A DNA stretch of 6,118 nt from Patescibacteria group bacterium (GTDB lineage Bacteria > Patescibacteria > Paceibacteria > UBA9973 > UBA2103). The stretch is taken from assembly GCA_018968865.1 (NCBI GenBank), contig JAGWZP010000029.1, positions 1 through 6,118 of the forward strand, written 5' to 3'. The position numbers and the translations under genes were made by a program. Numbering within the stretch: position 1 is the stretch's first letter; every line of letters begins with the position of its first letter. The notes below the pieces were generated by a model that saw nothing but the letters and a program-made list of their open reading frames with translations, did no database searches and was not told where the DNA came from. Shown piece by piece: positions 4,946 through 6,118 of the stretch.

Positions 4946-6118
4946 TCATACAAGTAGGGTGCGAATATTCTGAATCTCTTTTGCGAGGTCACTGTCCACA
5001 ACTATTTCCCGCTTTATCTTCTCACAGGAGTGGATAACAGTTGTGTGGTCGCGGCCTCCCAGTTTCGTACCGATCGTTGGGTAGGAAATACTGAAATCTT
5101 CGCGCAAAATATACATAATCACCTGCCGCGGTCGCACCACTTCCCTCCTGCGGGTCTTTTCATAAATACTTTCTTCATCAATACCATAGAATTCAGCGAC
5201 TTTATCAACAACATTTTTTACGGAGATATTTTTCTGCGGCCGAGTGAAGGACCGGAGCGACTGGCGCACTTCGGCGATGTCAGGGGCGGAGCCTTTCACT
5301 TGGGTATGACAGACGATATTATTTACCATACCTTCAAGTTCGCGGATGGAACCGCTCATCGACGTTGCAACGTACTCAATAACCTCGTCCGAGAGCATAA
5401 CCCCGTGCAGAGCCGCCTTTTTCTGGACGATGGCCATACGGGATTCGGTGTCCGGCTCGCCGATATCGATGGCCATACCGCTCGCTAAACGCCCTTTTAA
5501 GCGTTCGGCGATGTCGGGAATGGATGCCGGCGAGCGGTCAGAGGAGAAAATAATCTGTTTGTTTGTGTCATGGAGCGCATTGAAGAGATGGAACAGCTCT
5601 TCCTGGGTTTTTTCCTTTTTTGAAAGGAATTGAACATCATCCATGATGAGGAGGTCGTACTGGCGGTATTTGTCTTTGAAGCGGTTCGCGGAACCTGCCT
5701 GCACCGAGTCGGTATAATCGACTGCAAATTTTTCTGACGTGAGATAAAATACTTTCCGTCCCTGATACTGTTTTTTAAACTGATTGCCGATGGCCTGGAT
5801 GAGATGCGTTTTTCCGCGCCCCGTGTCCCCGTAAATGAACAGAGGATTGTACGTGATGCCGGGGCGGCCAAGCGCGGCCTGGGCGGCCGCGTACGCGAGA
5901 TTGTTGAACGAGCCGATGACGAACGTATCAAACGTATAACGCGGATTCAAATTATCGCTTTTATTGATATAGAACTCATCCAAAGGAAGCTCCAGCGCGC
6001 CCCGCGTGTTTTTAACCTCTTTTGGCGCCTTGCGGTGGTCGTCTTTGACGATGAGATACTCGATATTGCGAAACTCGTAGGAGATGCCGCGCACGATCTT
6101 CAGAAGGAGCGTGTGGAA
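4946..6118 (-). CDS. dnaA: Chromosomal replication initiator DnaA (5' truncated by the window edge)
   Basis: The frame is open to the last base, so the gene starts beyond 6118; 390 residues are visible (numbered here from base 6118) and roughly 60-70 N-terminal residues are missing. DnaA is the AAA+ initiator that binds DnaA boxes and melts the origin. Residues 1-24 are the end of domain I. A short linker follows (about 25-55). Domain III carries Walker A GDTGRGKT (97-104), Walker B LLIMDD (156-161), sensor 1 SSDRSP (192-197), the box VII segment RLKGRLASG (206-214) holding the presumed arginine finger R210, and sensor 2 in GSIRELEG (256-263). Domain IV binds DNA, with RPRQVIMYI (329-337) and the signature GGRDHTTVIHSCEKI (354-368). 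Walker A has Asp and Arg where GGTGLGKT is usual. GTG 6094 could look like a start, but FHTLLLKI continues the conserved domain upstream, so it is internal. dnaN follows on the same strand. Confidence 0.97.
   Translation of the reverse strand, partial: FHTLLLKIVRGISYEFRNIEYLIVKDDHRKAPKEVKNTRGALELPLDEFYINKSDNLNPRYTFDTFVIGSFNNLAYAAAQAALGRPGITYNPLFIYGDTGRGKTHLIQAIGNQFKKQYQGRKVFYLTSEKFAVDYTDSVQAGSANRFKDKYRQYDLLIMDDVQFLSKKEKTQEELFHLFNALHDTNKQIIFSSDRSPASIPDIAERLKGRLASGMAIDIGEPDTESRMAIVQKKAALHGVMLSDEVIEYVATSMSGSIRELEGMVNNIVCHTQVKGSAPDIAEVRQSLRSFTRPQKNISVKNVVDKVAEFYGIDEESIYEKTRRREVVRPRQVIMYILREDFSISYPTIGTKLGGRDHTTVIHSCEKIKREIVVDSDLAKEIQNIRTLLV
5202..5210 (+). promoter_or_regulatory. DnaA-box-like 9-mer TTATCAACA inside dnaA
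   Basis: Third exact copy, in the opposite orientation, within dnaA domain IV coding sequence (codons for VVDK), next to the AT-rich run ACATTTTTTA. Coding constraint may explain it, but the same 9-mer occurring three times in 360 bases is notable. Confidence 0.3.

Noticed and set aside
5029..5037. AGTGGATAA as a DnaA box (one mismatch to TTATCCACA)
   Set aside because: It is fully explained by codons of the conserved HTTVIHS motif of DnaA, so it is not counted as a separate site.
6092..6094. GTG 6094 as the dnaA start codon
   Set aside because: The frame stays open to the window edge, and the upstream residues continue conserved domain I sequence, so the true start is outside.

Overview
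This window is bacterial core-genome DNA. It carries Holliday-junction resolution genes (ruvB end, ruvC), a YebC-family gene, a cell-wall synthase and the replication pair dnaA-dnaN. Several features suggest Patescibacteria (CPR), most likely a Parcubacteria-type lineage. These are the unusually compact YebC and RuvC, tight packing with overlapping or nearly touching genes, the class A penicillin-binding protein with an aromatic/proline-rich tail, and few Shine-Dalgarno sequences. This placement is an inference. TGA is used as a stop (yebC, the small ORF, dnaA), which argues against the code-25 CPR groups. The left half is GC-rich and C-rich on the + strand; the right half is less GC-rich.

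Layout, + strand: the C-terminal winged-helix end of RuvB (1-230); a 157-base gap holding a strongly self-complementary element (237-363) that folds as a three-way-junction RNA; yebC (388-942), overlapped by ruvC (923-1399); a 27-codon very acidic small ORF (1458-1541); and a class A penicillin-binding protein (1564-3729). Minus strand: dnaN (3733-4833), convergent with the PBP and separated from it by three bases, and dnaA (4946 to beyond 6118), upstream of dnaN and truncated by the window edge. The dnaA-dnaN gap is AT-rich and holds two copies of TTATCAACA, a one-base variant of the DnaA box. A third copy lies inside dnaA.

How the genes relate: RuvB drives branch migration (with RuvA, not seen here) and RuvC cuts the junction. 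YebC is a translation/regulatory protein that often neighbours ruvC. DnaA opens the origin and DnaN clamps the polymerase. The PBP polymerises and cross-links peptidoglycan.

The most interesting observations are (1) the folded RNA-like element between ruvB and yebC; (2) a YebC that appears to lack exactly one ferredoxin-like domain; (3) a repeated arrangement in which an extended -10-like motif TGnTAnnnn ends 6-7 bases before the start codon at three genes lacking a usable Shine-Dalgarno, suggesting leaderless mRNAs; (4) the acidic mini-ORF; and (5) the TTATCAACA cluster, a candidate origin. No mobile element, CRISPR array, tRNA or rRNA was seen.
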